From positions 868,001-932,000 of the forward strand of contig NZ_JBHSMA010000002.1 in NCBI RefSeq assembly GCF_042655385.1: a DNA stretch of 64,000 nt, given 5' to 3'. Source of the stretch: Larkinella bovis (GTDB taxonomy: Bacteria > Bacteroidota > Bacteroidia > Cytophagales > Spirosomataceae). Below are positions 25,144-34,198 of the stretch, piece by piece. The position numbers and the translations under genes are program-made. The notes below the pieces were generated by a model. It saw only the letters and a program-made list of their open reading frames with translations, did no database searches and was not told where the DNA came from. Numbering within the stretch: position 1 is the stretch's first letter; each line of letters begins with the position of its first letter.

Positions 25144-26139
25144 ATGACAATTCTGGCCATTGAATCTTCCTGCGACGAGACGTCGGCTGCCGTTTGTGTT
25201 AACGGAAAAATACAATCCAATGTTGTAGCAACGCAGTTAATCCACGAACAATATGGCGGAGTGGTGCCCGAACTGGCTTCACGCGTGCATCAGCAACGAA
25301 TCGTACCGGTTGTGGAACAGGCGCTGCACAAAGCAAACATACAAAAAAATGCGCTAACTGCCGTTGCCTTTACGCGGGGGCCCGGTTTATTAGGCTCCTT
25401 GTTAGTGGGAACTTCCTTCGCCAAGGCGCTGGCGCTGGCGCTGGCTATTCCGCTGATTGAAGTCCACCACATGCAGGCGCATGTCCTGGCCCACTTCATC
25501 GATGAACACCGTCAGCCCCGGTTTCCGTTCCTGTGCCTGACCGTCAGCGGTGGACACACACAGATCGTGCTGGTTCGGGATTACCTGAACATGGAAATTA
25601 TCGGACAGACCCAGGATGATGCCGTGGGGGAAGCGTTCGACAAAACCGCCAAACTGCTTGACTTGCCTTATCCGGGCGGTCCCCTTATCGATAAGTACGC
25701 TCAGCGGGGAAACCCGGACGCTTTTTCCTTTCCGGATGTTGAAATGCCGGGGCTGGATTATTCATTCAGCGGGATCAAAACCGCCTTTTTATATTTCCTG
25801 CAAAAACAGACGAAGGCCAACCCGGAGTTTATTGCTCAGCATTTGCCGGACATTTGTGCCAGTATCCAGCAGACCCTTATCCGGATCTTGCTAACCAAAC
25901 TGCGAAAGGCCGCGCGCGAAACCGGTATTCGGGAAATTGCCCTGGCAGGGGGCGTTTCGGCCAATTCGGGTTTGCGGGCTACCCTGGGCGAGATGGGCGC
26001 AAAGGAGGGCTGGAACGTCTACATTCCCCGCTTTGAATACTGCACCGACAACGCGGCCATGATTGCGATGGCGGCCCACTTCAAGTACCTGAAAGGGGAG
26101 TTCACCGCGCAGGACGTGAGCCCGATGCCCCGCTGGTGA
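25144..26139 (+). CDS. tsaD: tRNA N6-adenosine threonylcarbamoyltransferase
   Basis: The protein has 331 residues from the ATG at 25144, which gives the standard start I-L-A-I-E-S-S-C-D-E-T-S-A-A. The metal-binding H-H-M-Q-A-H (H109 and H113) is present, as are the A-F-T-R-G-P-G-L-L-G-S-L and G-G-V-S-A-N-S-G-L-R blocks of the ASKHA fold. It transfers the threonylcarbamoyl group to A37 of ANN-decoding tRNAs, with TsaB and TsaE. TsaE is encoded at 55185 in this same window. The MOSC gene starts 42 bases downstream. Confidence 0.97.
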   Translation: MTILAIESSCDETSAAVCVNGKIQSNVVATQLIHEQYGGVVPELASRVHQQRIVPVVEQALHKANIQKNALTAVAFTRGPGLLGSLLVGTSFAKALALALAIPLIEVHHMQAHVLAHFIDEHRQPRFPFLCLTVSGGHTQIVLVRDYLNMEIIGQTQDDAVGEAFDKTAKLLDLPYPGGPLIDKYAQRGNPDAFSFPDVEMPGLDYSFSGIKTAFLYFLQKQTKANPEFIAQHLPDICASIQQTLIRILLTKLRKAARETGIREIALAGGVSANSGLRATLGEMGAKEGWNVYIPRFEYCTDNAAMIAMAAHFKYLKGEFTAQDVSPMPRW

Positions 26140-26170
26140 ACTCGTTTGGCCTACCATCCCCCTGATTTGC

Positions 26171-26178
26171 TACTTTTG
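26171..26178 (+). promoter_or_regulatory. candidate -7 element (TACTTTTG)
   Basis: An exact TAnnTTTG match ends three bases before the ATG of the MOSC gene. A TTTG lies 22 bases further upstream, slightly long for the consensus. If used, the mRNA would be nearly leaderless. Confidence 0.3.
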
Positions 26179-26181
26179 TGT

Positions 26182-27018
26182 ATGAACACCCCTGTATTAA
26201 AGGAAATTTGGATTTATCCCATTAAATCGCTGGGCGGTATTTCCCTGACCGAAGCGGAAGTAGAACCAAAAGGATTCCGCTACGACCGCCGGTGGATGCT
26301 GGTGAAACCCGATGGGACGTTTTTGACGCAGCGCGAAAATCCCGTCATGGCACTGGTCAACGTGGAATTGACCGATCAGCAGTTGCGGGTTTACCACCGC
26401 GACCGCCCGGACGACCTCCTCGAAATCTCCCTGCATCCGGAAACCGGTGAAGCCCTGACGGCGTATGTCTGGGATCATCAGGCGGTGGATTCGCGGGTGG
26501 TGAGTCAGGAAGCTGATGACTGGTTCAGCCGACTGCTTGGTTTTCCGTGCCGCCTGGTGTATATGCCCGAAGATTCCCGGCGACCGGTCGATCCGAAATA
26601 CGCCCGGCTCGACGATGTGGTGAGTTTTGCCGACGGTTTTCCGTACCTGGTCATTAGCGCGGATTCGCTGGATGAGCTGAATCGCCGGGTTGAAAAACCG
26701 CTGGGAATGAGCCGGTTTCGGCCCAATCTGGTGGTCCAGGGCGTCAAACCGCACGACGAGGATACCTGGTACCGGTTCCAGCTTGGGGCGCTGACCTTTT
26801 ACGGCGTAAAACCCTGCGCCCGCTGCGTGCTGACGACGATTGATCCCCAAACCGCCCGGAAAGGGAAAGAACCCCTCAAAACCCTGGCTACCTACCGCCG
26901 ACTGGACCAGAAAATTCTGTTCGGACAAAACGTGCTGGCCGAAACGACCGGAACCCTGCGCGTGGGCGACCCCGTCACAATTCTGGAACGACGCCCGGCC
27001 CGGCTGCCTTTTGAATAA
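26182..27018 (+). CDS. MOSC-domain protein (YcbX/mARC-like)
   Basis: The protein has 278 residues from the ATG at 26182. It has the MOSC N-terminal barrel (W-I-Y-P-I-K-S-L-G-G at 10-19, then R-Y-D-R-R-W-M-L-V), followed by the MOSC domain (about 125-275). C212 and C215 sit in K-P-C-A-R-C-V-L-T-T-I; the first is the likely molybdenum-cofactor ligand of YcbX and mARC enzymes. Those reduce N-hydroxylated compounds using electrons from a partner protein. The plant-type 2Fe-2S domain found fused in YcbX is absent here, so a separate electron donor would be needed. Confidence 0.88.
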   Translation: MNTPVLKEIWIYPIKSLGGISLTEAEVEPKGFRYDRRWMLVKPDGTFLTQRENPVMALVNVELTDQQLRVYHRDRPDDLLEISLHPETGEALTAYVWDHQAVDSRVVSQEADDWFSRLLGFPCRLVYMPEDSRRPVDPKYARLDDVVSFADGFPYLVISADSLDELNRRVEKPLGMSRFRPNLVVQGVKPHDEDTWYRFQLGALTFYGVKPCARCVLTTIDPQTARKGKEPLKTLATYRRLDQKILFGQNVLAETTGTLRVGDPVTILERRPARLPFE

Positions 27019-27054
27019 ACCCGGTTTGGGCTCGTCCGGATTTCTAACGACGCT

Positions 27055-27078
27055 GGTCCGGATTTGTAATCCGGATCC
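27055..27078. terminator. hairpin after the MOSC gene
   Basis: TCCGGATT (27057-27064) and AATCCGGA (27068-27075) pair perfectly around TGT, with further G-C pairing outside. A T-rich run follows a few bases later. It lies 37 bases after the stop codon. Confidence 0.5.
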
Positions 27079-27232
27079 CCTGATTTTTGATTTGTAATCG
27101 GAACCGAGCCGTTGATCCTTAATTACTTATGGGACGGGATTAGTCCGGTTTTGGATTTTCTGATTAAAAAATAAAAATCAATTGGGGGATTTTGACGGCG
27201 AACTTGTCTTTCGGGTATAGACCCTGAACCCG

Positions 27233-27913
27233 ATGGCTGACCACGCGTTTCCTTTTCGGCCCTTACCTGACCCGTTCCCGGCTGGCCCCAGCCCGCTGTC
27301 GCCGGGTGGCGCTAAAGCCTCCGATCCGCCAGGGACGGACAATGAACTGTTCATTCGCAATGCCTTTGCAACGGATCCGCGCGTCGGATGTGAACTCCTT
27401 TTCCGGCAGTATTTTTCGCCCCTTTGCAGCCACGCCATCCGGTTTGTATACGACCGGCAGGTCGCCGAGGATCTGGTGGCGGATTTGTTCTTCACGTTTT
27501 TCCAGAAACAACTCTACCGGCAGATCAACGGATCGTACCGGGCGTATCTCTACCAGGCCGTGCGAAACCGGGCTTACAACAGCTTGCGCTGGGAACTGAG
27601 TCGGCAGGAAACCCTGCCGGACGACCTCGACCAGCCCGATCTTGACGCAACGCAGCCCGACCGGCTGCTGCAACAGGACGAGCTCACCCGCGCCCTCGAG
27701 CGGGCCGTTCAGCAACTCTCACCCCAACGCCAGCGCGTGTTTTTGCTGAGCCGCTTCGAAGGCAAGTCGTACAAAGCGATTGCCAGCGAGTTGAAATTAT
27801 CGCCCAAAACCGTCGAAAATCATTTGCTCCAGGCGGTTTCGACCATCCGACAAGTGCTCCGGCAACAAAAACTGATCAGTTGGGGCTGGCTGCTACTGGC
27901 GGTTTTCTCGTAA
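27233..27913 (+). CDS. ECF-type RNA polymerase sigma factor (SusC/FecR-linked)
   Basis: The protein has 226 residues. Region 2 is at about 50-115 (L-L-F-R-Q-Y-F-S-P-L-C... A-E-D-L-V-A-D-L-F-F-T-F-F). Region 4 is at about 155-210 (L-S-P-Q-R-Q-R-V-F-L-L-S... K-A-I-A-S-E-L-K-L-S-P-K-T-V-E-N-H-L), close to the helix-turn-helix of Bacteroidales ECF sigmas. The first 35 residues are proline-rich and look unusual; no other methionine start is available. The end is hydrophobic (L-I-S-W-G-W-L-L-L-A-V-F). It precedes FecR by 18 bases and should direct transcription of the downstream SusC/SusD genes. Confidence 0.92.
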   Translation: MADHAFPFRPLPDPFPAGPSPLSPGGAKASDPPGTDNELFIRNAFATDPRVGCELLFRQYFSPLCSHAIRFVYDRQVAEDLVADLFFTFFQKQLYRQINGSYRAYLYQAVRNRAYNSLRWELSRQETLPDDLDQPDLDATQPDRLLQQDELTRALERAVQQLSPQRQRVFLLSRFEGKSYKAIASELKLSPKTVENHLLQAVSTIRQVLRQQKLISWGWLLLAVFS

Positions 27914-27931
27914 TCCCAACGATTTCGCACC

Positions 27932-28954
27932 ATGGAACCTACCAAAGAATTGCTATTTGCGTATTTTGCCGGTCAGGCGACGTCTGTTCAGCAGAAAGTG
28001 ATCGGCGAATGGCTGACCCGCCCGACCAGCCGCGAACTCTATTTTCAGTGGCTGGATGAATGGGAGCGAAGCTTTCCGCAATATGCCCCGGATGTCGCGC
28101 GCCATTTCGACCAGTTCCGGCACCGGCTCGATGCGCCCGTTGCCGAATCGTCTCCCCTGATTCGCCCGGCCCCGGTAGAGCCGTCCCCGCCCTTGAGGGG
28201 GTCGGTCCGCTGGCTGGTAGCGGCCAGCGTAGCCCTGGCGCTGCTGGTGGGAGGCTGGTTCTTTCGGGAACCGCTGCTGTATAAAACCGTGACGACCGGG
28301 GCTTACCAGCTTCGTGCCATTCAACTGCCCGATGGCTCGACGGTCGCCCTGAACAGCAACTCGTCCCTGCAATTACCCCGGCTGGGCTACGGCTGGTTTT
28401 CGCGGCAGGTGGCGCTGACCGGCGATGCGGTTTTTGATGTCAGACACCTTTCAACGCACCAGCCTTTCATTGTGCAGGCTACCGATGGGTTAGCCGTGGA
28501 AGTACTGGGCACGGAGTTTTCCGTTCGCAGCCGGGCGCGGCAGGCCGAAGTCGTTCTGAAACGCGGCAAAGTGAATTTGCATTATGCTACGAAAAACCGC
28601 CCGGCGCAACACCTGTTGATGAAACCGGGCGATCGGGTTGAACTGGACGGAAAGGGAAGGCTGCGCCTGCAGGGTCAGACGGACACGACCCGCTTTGGCA
28701 ATTGGCGTTACCGGCTCTTCAGTTTCAATCAGACACCTCTCCGGGAAGTCGTCCGCCAGATCCGGTATGTGTTTGGCGTGGAGGTGCAACTGGCCGACCC
28801 GGCTCTGGCCCGCCGGAAGCTAACGGGGACGATCCGCGCCGGTTCGTCCGATGAACTGGCCGAAGCGCTGGCCGAACTGCTCGATTTGCGGGTGAGCCAC
28901 CGGGATCAAAACATTATTTTTTTAAAACCGACCGATAATCCTATTCCTCAATGA
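27932..28954 (+). CDS. FecR-family anti-sigma factor
   Basis: The protein has 340 residues. A cytoplasmic sigma-binding part (1-90) is followed by one membrane helix (about 93-111), a periplasmic FecR domain (about 115-225, with P-D-G-S-T-V-A-L-N-S-N-S and G-D-A-V-F-D-V) and a DUF4974 end domain (about 260-335). It holds the neighbouring ECF sigma at the membrane until the STN domain of the SusC-type receptor signals that ligand is bound. Its last four bases overlap the SusC start, showing translational coupling. Confidence 0.94.
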   Translation: MEPTKELLFAYFAGQATSVQQKVIGEWLTRPTSRELYFQWLDEWERSFPQYAPDVARHFDQFRHRLDAPVAESSPLIRPAPVEPSPPLRGSVRWLVAASVALALLVGGWFFREPLLYKTVTTGAYQLRAIQLPDGSTVALNSNSSLQLPRLGYGWFSRQVALTGDAVFDVRHLSTHQPFIVQATDGLAVEVLGTEFSVRSRARQAEVVLKRGKVNLHYATKNRPAQHLLMKPGDRVELDGKGRLRLQGQTDTTRFGNWRYRLFSFNQTPLREVVRQIRYVFGVEVQLADPALARRKLTGTIRAGSSDELAEALAELLDLRVSHRDQNIIFLKPTDNPIPQ

Positions 28955-31900
28955 GAAAATCGTTACCCTACGCACTGTTGACCGGCTGGTTATTAAGTGC
29001 GGGTTATGGGCCAGCCGCAGCCCAAACCCTGGCTTTCGTCCGAACAACGCAGCAGGCGGATGGCCGGCAACCCGGCAAAACCAGCGTTGTAATGGGGGGA
29101 AATCAAACCCTGAAACAAACGTTGCTGCACCTCAAGGAGCACTATGGCGTCGATATTTTATTCGAAGAAGCGGTGATTGCCCGGCATGGCAGCCTGGTCG
29201 AACCCTTTGCGCTGGACACCCGGCTGGAACCCACGCTGAATGCTCTGTTGAAGCGGTACGGGTTACGGTACAAAAAACTACGTTCCGGAGCCTACCTGAT
29301 TTTACCGCCCAAAACGAATGAAAGGGTCCTGATCAACCTGCCGGACCAAGCCGTAACGCCAACCGCCGGAACCGGACCGGTTTCACTGGAAGGCCTGACG
29401 AGCGTCTTGTCCGTGGTGACCCGTGAGCCGATTCGGGCCGACGTTCGGGTAAGTGGCCGGGTGACGAGTGAAACCGGGGAGGGCTTGCCCGGTGTGAGCG
29501 TGGTCGTGAAAGGGACAACCCGAGGCACCACCACCGATGCCCAGGGGATGTACCAGTTGAGTGTACCGAACGGCGAAATTACGCTGGTTTTCAGTTTTGT
29601 CGGCTACGTGACGCAGGAACAGGCCGTGGGCAACCGAACGGCAGTGGATGTGCAACTGGTGCCGGACACCAAGGCGCTAAACGAGGTGGTTGTCGTGGGG
29701 TACGGGCAGGTGAAAAAGAGCGATCTGACGGGCGCGGTGGCGACAGTACCCGTCGAGGAAATCCGGAAAGTGGCCGTTACCTCGCTCGATCAGGCGTTGC
29801 AGGGCCGGGCGGCTGGCGTACAGATTACCCAGAACTCTGGCGCACCCGGTGGTTCGACGAGCATCCGGATTCGGGGCGGTAACTCGATCCAGGGGGATAA
29901 TGAACCGTTGTACGTGATCGATGGGATTCCGTTCAAAAATGACGGAGCCGGCAGCGGGTCGAGTTTTAACGTGCTCAGTACGCTGAATCCCAGCGATATT
30001 GAGTCCATTTCGGTGTTGAAAGATGCGTCGTCCACGGCCATCTACGGATCGCGGGGGGCGAATGGCGTGGTGATTATTACGACCAAACGGGGCAAGGCCG
30101 GGAAGTCGACCATCACCTTCGAGAGCTATTATGGCATTCAGAATGTGCGCCGAAAGTACCCGGTTTTGAACGGCCGGGAATACGCCCAGCTGGTCAATGA
30201 GGCCAATACTAACGAAGGACGTCCGGCGGTATATACGCAGGCTCAGGTCGATGCGTTCGGCGAGGGGACCGACTGGCAGGATGAGATTTTCCGGCAGGCG
30301 CCCATTGCCAATTACCAATTGTCGTTGAGCGGGGGCGATGACAAAACGCAGTACGCGATTTCGGGCGGTTATTTCAAACAGAACGGGATTGTTGTCAATT
30401 CCGACTTCGACCGGTATTCGTTTCGCGTCAATCTGGACCGGAAACTGACGAGCAAAATCAAAATCGGGAACAGCCTGACGGTAAACCGTACCCTGACCAA
30501 TCAGTCGCGCTCGGATGGCGATCTGGGCAGTGCCGGACTGGTCACGATTGCGGCCCTTCAGTTTCCGCCCATTCTGCCGGTCCGATCGCCGAGCGGGGCT
30601 TATCTGATTACCGATCCGGCGCTGAATTTTACGGCCGATAACCCGGCGGCACTGGCCCGTGATAACAAAAACCGCAATACGGCCTATCGCATTTTCGGCA
30701 ACGTTTTTGGGGATTACCAGATTATCGACGGCCTGAGCCTCCGCATTTCGCTGGGGATGGATGGGGTTCTGCAAAAGCAGGATTCATACCTGCCCCGGTC
30801 GGTATCGAGCGGTTTGGCGCAGGGGGGATCGGCTGCGATCTACAACTCCCAATCCATGACCTGGCTGAACGAAAACCTGCTGACCTATACCCGTACCTTC
30901 AACACGGTGCATTCCATCACGGCCCTGCTGGGTTATACGCAGCAGGCCAACCGCACCGAAACCAGCCGGGCGTCCGCGCGTAATTTTGTGAACGATAACC
31001 TGGGGTCGAGTAACCTGTCGTCGGGCTCAGTACCGCTGACCCCCGAATCGGGCGTTGGCACCTGGGGACTGCAATCCTACCTGGCCCGGGTCAACTACGG
31101 CTATAAAGACCGGTATTTGCTGACGGCCTCGTTCCGGACCGATGGTTCATCGCGGTTTGGGTCCAACAAGCGGTACGGTTATTTCCCGTCGGCGGCTCTG
31201 GCCTGGCGGGTGTCGGAAGAAGGCTTCCTGAAGACCAGCCGCGTGGTGAGTGATCTCAAACTCCGGCTGACCTACGGCGCCACCGGTAACCAGGATGGGG
31301 TCGGAAATTATCCGGCCTACTCCCTGCTGGGTACCCAGAATTATGTGTTTGGCAACACGGTTTCGACGGGTCTGGGACCCAACCAGATTGCCAACCCGGA
31401 TTTGTCGTGGGAAACCACGACCCAGACCGACTTCGGGGTGGATCTTGGGCTGCTGAATAACCGCATCACGGTGACGGCGGATGCCTACCTGAAACGCACG
31501 AAAGATTTGCTGTTGAACGTGACGGTCCCGAGCACCTCCGGTTTTTCGAGCGCCATCAAAAACCTGGGGAAAGTGCAGAATAAAGGCATCGAACTCAGCA
31601 TTTCGTCGGTCAACATCGACCGGGCCTTCCGGTGGAATACCGACCTGAATTTTGCCCTGAACCGCAACAAGGTGCTCGATATCGGTGGAGCTCCGCAAAT
31701 CTTCGCGGGAAATGTTGCCAACGTCGGTCAGGGGCTCAACTCGGGCATCATCCGCGTGGGCGAACCGCTGGGATCGTTCTTTGGCTACATCACGGATGGG
31801 CTATACCAGACCACCGACGAACTGACGGCGCTCACCGATCCGCAGGCCCGTAAACCGGGGGATCGCAAGTACCTCGATCTGAACGGCGACAAAAAGATCG

Positions 31901-32430
31901 ACGACAACGACCGGACTATCATTGGCCGGGCCCAGCCCAAATTTATCGGCGGTCTCAGCAATACATTCTCCTATAAAGGCTTCGAGTTAACGGCGTTCTT
32001 TCAGGGGGTTTACGGGAATAATATCCTGAACGCCAACCGGTTCGAACTGGAGTATCTCAACGCGACGACCAACCAGACCCGGGATATGCTCAACCGGTGG
32101 ACCCCGACGAACACGAATACCGATATTCCGCGGGCTTCGACCACGCGCCCGGCCAACCGGATTTCGACCCGGCAGATCGAGGACGGTTCGTATCTGCGAC
32201 TGAAAAATCTTCAGCTGGCCTATAACCTGCCGACGTCGGTGATTAACAGCCTGAAAATTCAGTCGGCCCGGGTGTATATGACGATGCAGAACTACCTGAC
32301 CTGGACCAACTATTCGGGCTACGATCCGGAAGTCAACCGGTTTGGGCAGGACAGCCGCAGCCAGGGCTTCGATTACGCCAGCTACCCGGCCACAAAAACG
32401 ATTCTGTTTGGACTAAACGTAGGATTTTAA
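28951..32430 (+). CDS. SusC/RagA TonB-linked outer-membrane receptor with STN domain
   Basis: The protein has 1,159 residues. In order there is a signal peptide (1-24), an STN signalling domain (about 45-120), a linker, a CarboxypepD_reg-like domain (about 165-240), a TonB-box-like L-N-E-V-V-V-V-G-Y-G at 243-252, a plug (about 255-360) and the 22-strand barrel to the end. The end G-L-N-V-G-F is typical. The STN domain marks it as a trans-envelope signaller matched to the FecR and sigma genes just upstream. With SusD it imports an oligomeric nutrient across the outer membrane in a TonB-dependent way. The ligand is unknown. Confidence 0.96.
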   Translation: MRKSLPYALLTGWLLSAGYGPAAAQTLAFVRTTQQADGRQPGKTSVVMGGNQTLKQTLLHLKEHYGVDILFEEAVIARHGSLVEPFALDTRLEPTLNALLKRYGLRYKKLRSGAYLILPPKTNERVLINLPDQAVTPTAGTGPVSLEGLTSVLSVVTREPIRADVRVSGRVTSETGEGLPGVSVVVKGTTRGTTTDAQGMYQLSVPNGEITLVFSFVGYVTQEQAVGNRTAVDVQLVPDTKALNEVVVVGYGQVKKSDLTGAVATVPVEEIRKVAVTSLDQALQGRAAGVQITQNSGAPGGSTSIRIRGGNSIQGDNEPLYVIDGIPFKNDGAGSGSSFNVLSTLNPSDIESISVLKDASSTAIYGSRGANGVVIITTKRGKAGKSTITFESYYGIQNVRRKYPVLNGREYAQLVNEANTNEGRPAVYTQAQVDAFGEGTDWQDEIFRQAPIANYQLSLSGGDDKTQYAISGGYFKQNGIVVNSDFDRYSFRVNLDRKLTSKIKIGNSLTVNRTLTNQSRSDGDLGSAGLVTIAALQFPPILPVRSPSGAYLITDPALNFTADNPAALARDNKNRNTAYRIFGNVFGDYQIIDGLSLRISLGMDGVLQKQDSYLPRSVSSGLAQGGSAAIYNSQSMTWLNENLLTYTRTFNTVHSITALLGYTQQANRTETSRASARNFVNDNLGSSNLSSGSVPLTPESGVGTWGLQSYLARVNYGYKDRYLLTASFRTDGSSRFGSNKRYGYFPSAALAWRVSEEGFLKTSRVVSDLKLRLTYGATGNQDGVGNYPAYSLLGTQNYVFGNTVSTGLGPNQIANPDLSWETTTQTDFGVDLGLLNNRITVTADAYLKRTKDLLLNVTVPSTSGFSSAIKNLGKVQNKGIELSISSVNIDRAFRWNTDLNFALNRNKVLDIGGAPQIFAGNVANVGQGLNSGIIRVGEPLGSFFGYITDGLYQTTDELTALTDPQARKPGDRKYLDLNGDKKIDDNDRTIIGRAQPKFIGGLSNTFSYKGFELTAFFQGVYGNNILNANRFELEYLNATTNQTRDMLNRWTPTNTNTDIPRASTTRPANRISTRQIEDGSYLRLKNLQLAYNLPTSVINSLKIQSARVYMTMQNYLTWTNYSGYDPEVNRFGQDSRSQGFDYASYPATKTILFGLNVGF

Positions 32431-32432
32431 AC

Positions 32433-32505
32433 GAATGATGAAGGATTGACGAGCAACGATGCCGTTCGGGGCAACCCCGTCATCGTTCCGGCTCGTCGTT
32501 CATTC
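32433..32505 (+). repeat. multi-tier hairpin between susC-like and susD-like genes
   Basis: Nested complementary segments fill the gap: GAATGA with TCATTC, GACGAGC (32448-32454) with GCTCGTC (32491-32497), AACGATG (32455-32461) with CATCGTT (32481-32487), and GGGG with CCCC around CAA at the tip. It would fold in the mRNA between the two cistrons. It may tune the relative amounts of receptor and lipoprotein. Confidence 0.55.
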
Positions 32506-32516
32506 TCAAGACAGCC

Positions 32517-33947
32517 ATGAAAAAGATACTTTCTCTTCTCAGCCTGATCGGCCTGCTGGCTTCCTGCGATGTGCTGGACCAGGTGCCGGAATCGAATTTT
32601 TCACCCACGAATTTTTACCGGAATGCCGATGATGCCAAAGCCGCCGTCAGTGCGGTATACGATCCGCTGAACACGGCGAACCTGTACGGACAGATTATGT
32701 GGATTTTGCAGGATCAGGCTACCGACGATGCCGAATGGGGGAACGGCCGTTCGACGGCCAACCAGCCCAAAAATGACCTCGACAAATACACCTTCACCCC
32801 GGCCACGCTTACGTTTCAGTCGATCTGGTCGACGGTCTATGCCGCCATCAACCGGGCCAACGCCGTGATTGCCCGCGTTCCCGGCATTCCGATGGACGAC
32901 GACCTGAAAGCGCGCTACGTGGCCGAGGCCAAGTTCATGCGCGGTTTTTATTACTTCACGCTGGTCCGGCTGTTCGGCAGGGTGCCCCTGATGACGAGCG
33001 AAACCACGTCACTGAATGACCTGAGTGTCAGTCGGGCGTCGGTGGACGAGGTGTATCAGTTGATTATTCGGGATTTTACGGAAGCGGAAAGCATCCTGCC
33101 GACCACCTATACGGGCGCCGACCGGGGTCGGGCCACGAAGGGAGCCGCAAAAGCGTTTCTGGCGAAAGTCTACCTGACCCGGCAGGATTGGTCTAATGCC
33201 GCGACCAAAGCCAAGGAAGTGATTGACCTGGGTGTTTACGATCTGTGGGCCAACTTTGCGGATGCCTTCCTGATTGCCAATAAAAATGGCAAAGAAGCGG
33301 TGTTTGAGGTGCAGGCCCTGAGTGGCGGTTTTGGCGAGGGAAGCTGGATGCAGGGCTATATGCGGGCGACTTTCGATCGGGTCAATAACATTGCCGGTTT
33401 TGGGGATGATCCCCCGACCGAGAACCTGTACCGTTCGTACCGCTCGGATGACAAACGCCGGGATGTTACGCTGCGACTCTATTCGGCCACCACCAATCCG
33501 GCGGCACCCGCCAGCGTCCTGTTTCCCTGCTATGTGAACAAGTACCTGGACCCCACGGCAACCGGCAACGGCGATGGCGGCAACAACTACCCGATTATTC
33601 GCTACCCGGATGTCTTGCTGATGTACGCCGAGGCCCTGAACGAACAGGGAGCGAACAACCCGGTGGCCTATTCAACCTTCAACCGCATTCGAAACCGGGC
33701 CGGATTGCCGAACCTGACGCCGAATCTGAGTCAGGCCCAGTTCCGGGATAGTCTGCTGCTGGAACGGCGGCTGGAACTGGCCTTTGAAGGGCACCGCTGG
33801 TACGATCTGGCTCGGACCAAACGCCTGATCAGCGCGATGAAAGCCCAGAATCCGACGATTCCCGTGGCCGAACACCATTACCTGTTCCCGATTCCCCAGA
33901 CGGAACGCGATGTAAACCCGAAACTGGAGCAGAATCCGGGGTATTGA
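32517..33947 (+). CDS. SusD/RagB-family substrate-binding lipoprotein
   Basis: The protein has 476 residues. A lipoprotein signal ends L-L-A-S-C with C17 as the lipid site. The SusD N-terminal helical domain and the R-Y-P-D-V-L-L-M-Y-A-E-A-L-N block near residue 365 are clear. The C-terminal F-E-G-H-R-W-Y-D-L and F-P-I-P-Q-T-E-R-D-V-N-P-K-L-E-Q-N-P-G-Y motifs are standard for RagB/SusD. It caps the SusC barrel on the cell surface and delivers substrate. It lies 86 bases after its SusC partner with a hairpin between. Confidence 0.96.
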   Translation: MKKILSLLSLIGLLASCDVLDQVPESNFSPTNFYRNADDAKAAVSAVYDPLNTANLYGQIMWILQDQATDDAEWGNGRSTANQPKNDLDKYTFTPATLTFQSIWSTVYAAINRANAVIARVPGIPMDDDLKARYVAEAKFMRGFYYFTLVRLFGRVPLMTSETTSLNDLSVSRASVDEVYQLIIRDFTEAESILPTTYTGADRGRATKGAAKAFLAKVYLTRQDWSNAATKAKEVIDLGVYDLWANFADAFLIANKNGKEAVFEVQALSGGFGEGSWMQGYMRATFDRVNNIAGFGDDPPTENLYRSYRSDDKRRDVTLRLYSATTNPAAPASVLFPCYVNKYLDPTATGNGDGGNNYPIIRYPDVLLMYAEALNEQGANNPVAYSTFNRIRNRAGLPNLTPNLSQAQFRDSLLLERRLELAFEGHRWYDLARTKRLISAMKAQNPTIPVAEHHYLFPIPQTERDVNPKLEQNPGY

Positions 33948-33953
33948 TTGGGC

Positions 33954-34020
33954 GGTTGACAGTTTTTGGTTGGCGGACGCATGTGTTCATCGGGCGTCCG
34001 CCAACCAAAAACTGTCAACC
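33954..34020. terminator. 27-bp perfect inverted repeat after susD-like gene
   Basis: The arms 33954-33980 and 33994-34020 are exact complements over 27 bp around a 13-base loop. The arm contains the words TTGACAGTTTTTGG and TGGCGGACGC. A third partial copy (CCAAAAAACTGTAAACC) follows at about 34026-34042. It begins seven bases after the SusD stop and should fold into a very stable mRNA 3' end or terminator. It may separate expression of the FAD oxidoreductase from the SusC/SusD genes. Confidence 0.75.
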
Positions 34021-34198
34021 GAATACCAAAAAACTGTAAACCGGAATACCGTTCCGAAAAGTAGGTCTGGATACCTGGTTGCCTTTGCGGGATACACCCT
34101 ATCGTTCCTTACGGCGACGGTCAGGGCGCAATTACCCGGCGTAGTTACAAAAACTGGTTTCGGCCTGACGGGCCGGTTTGTTCTCCTAAACTCGATTT

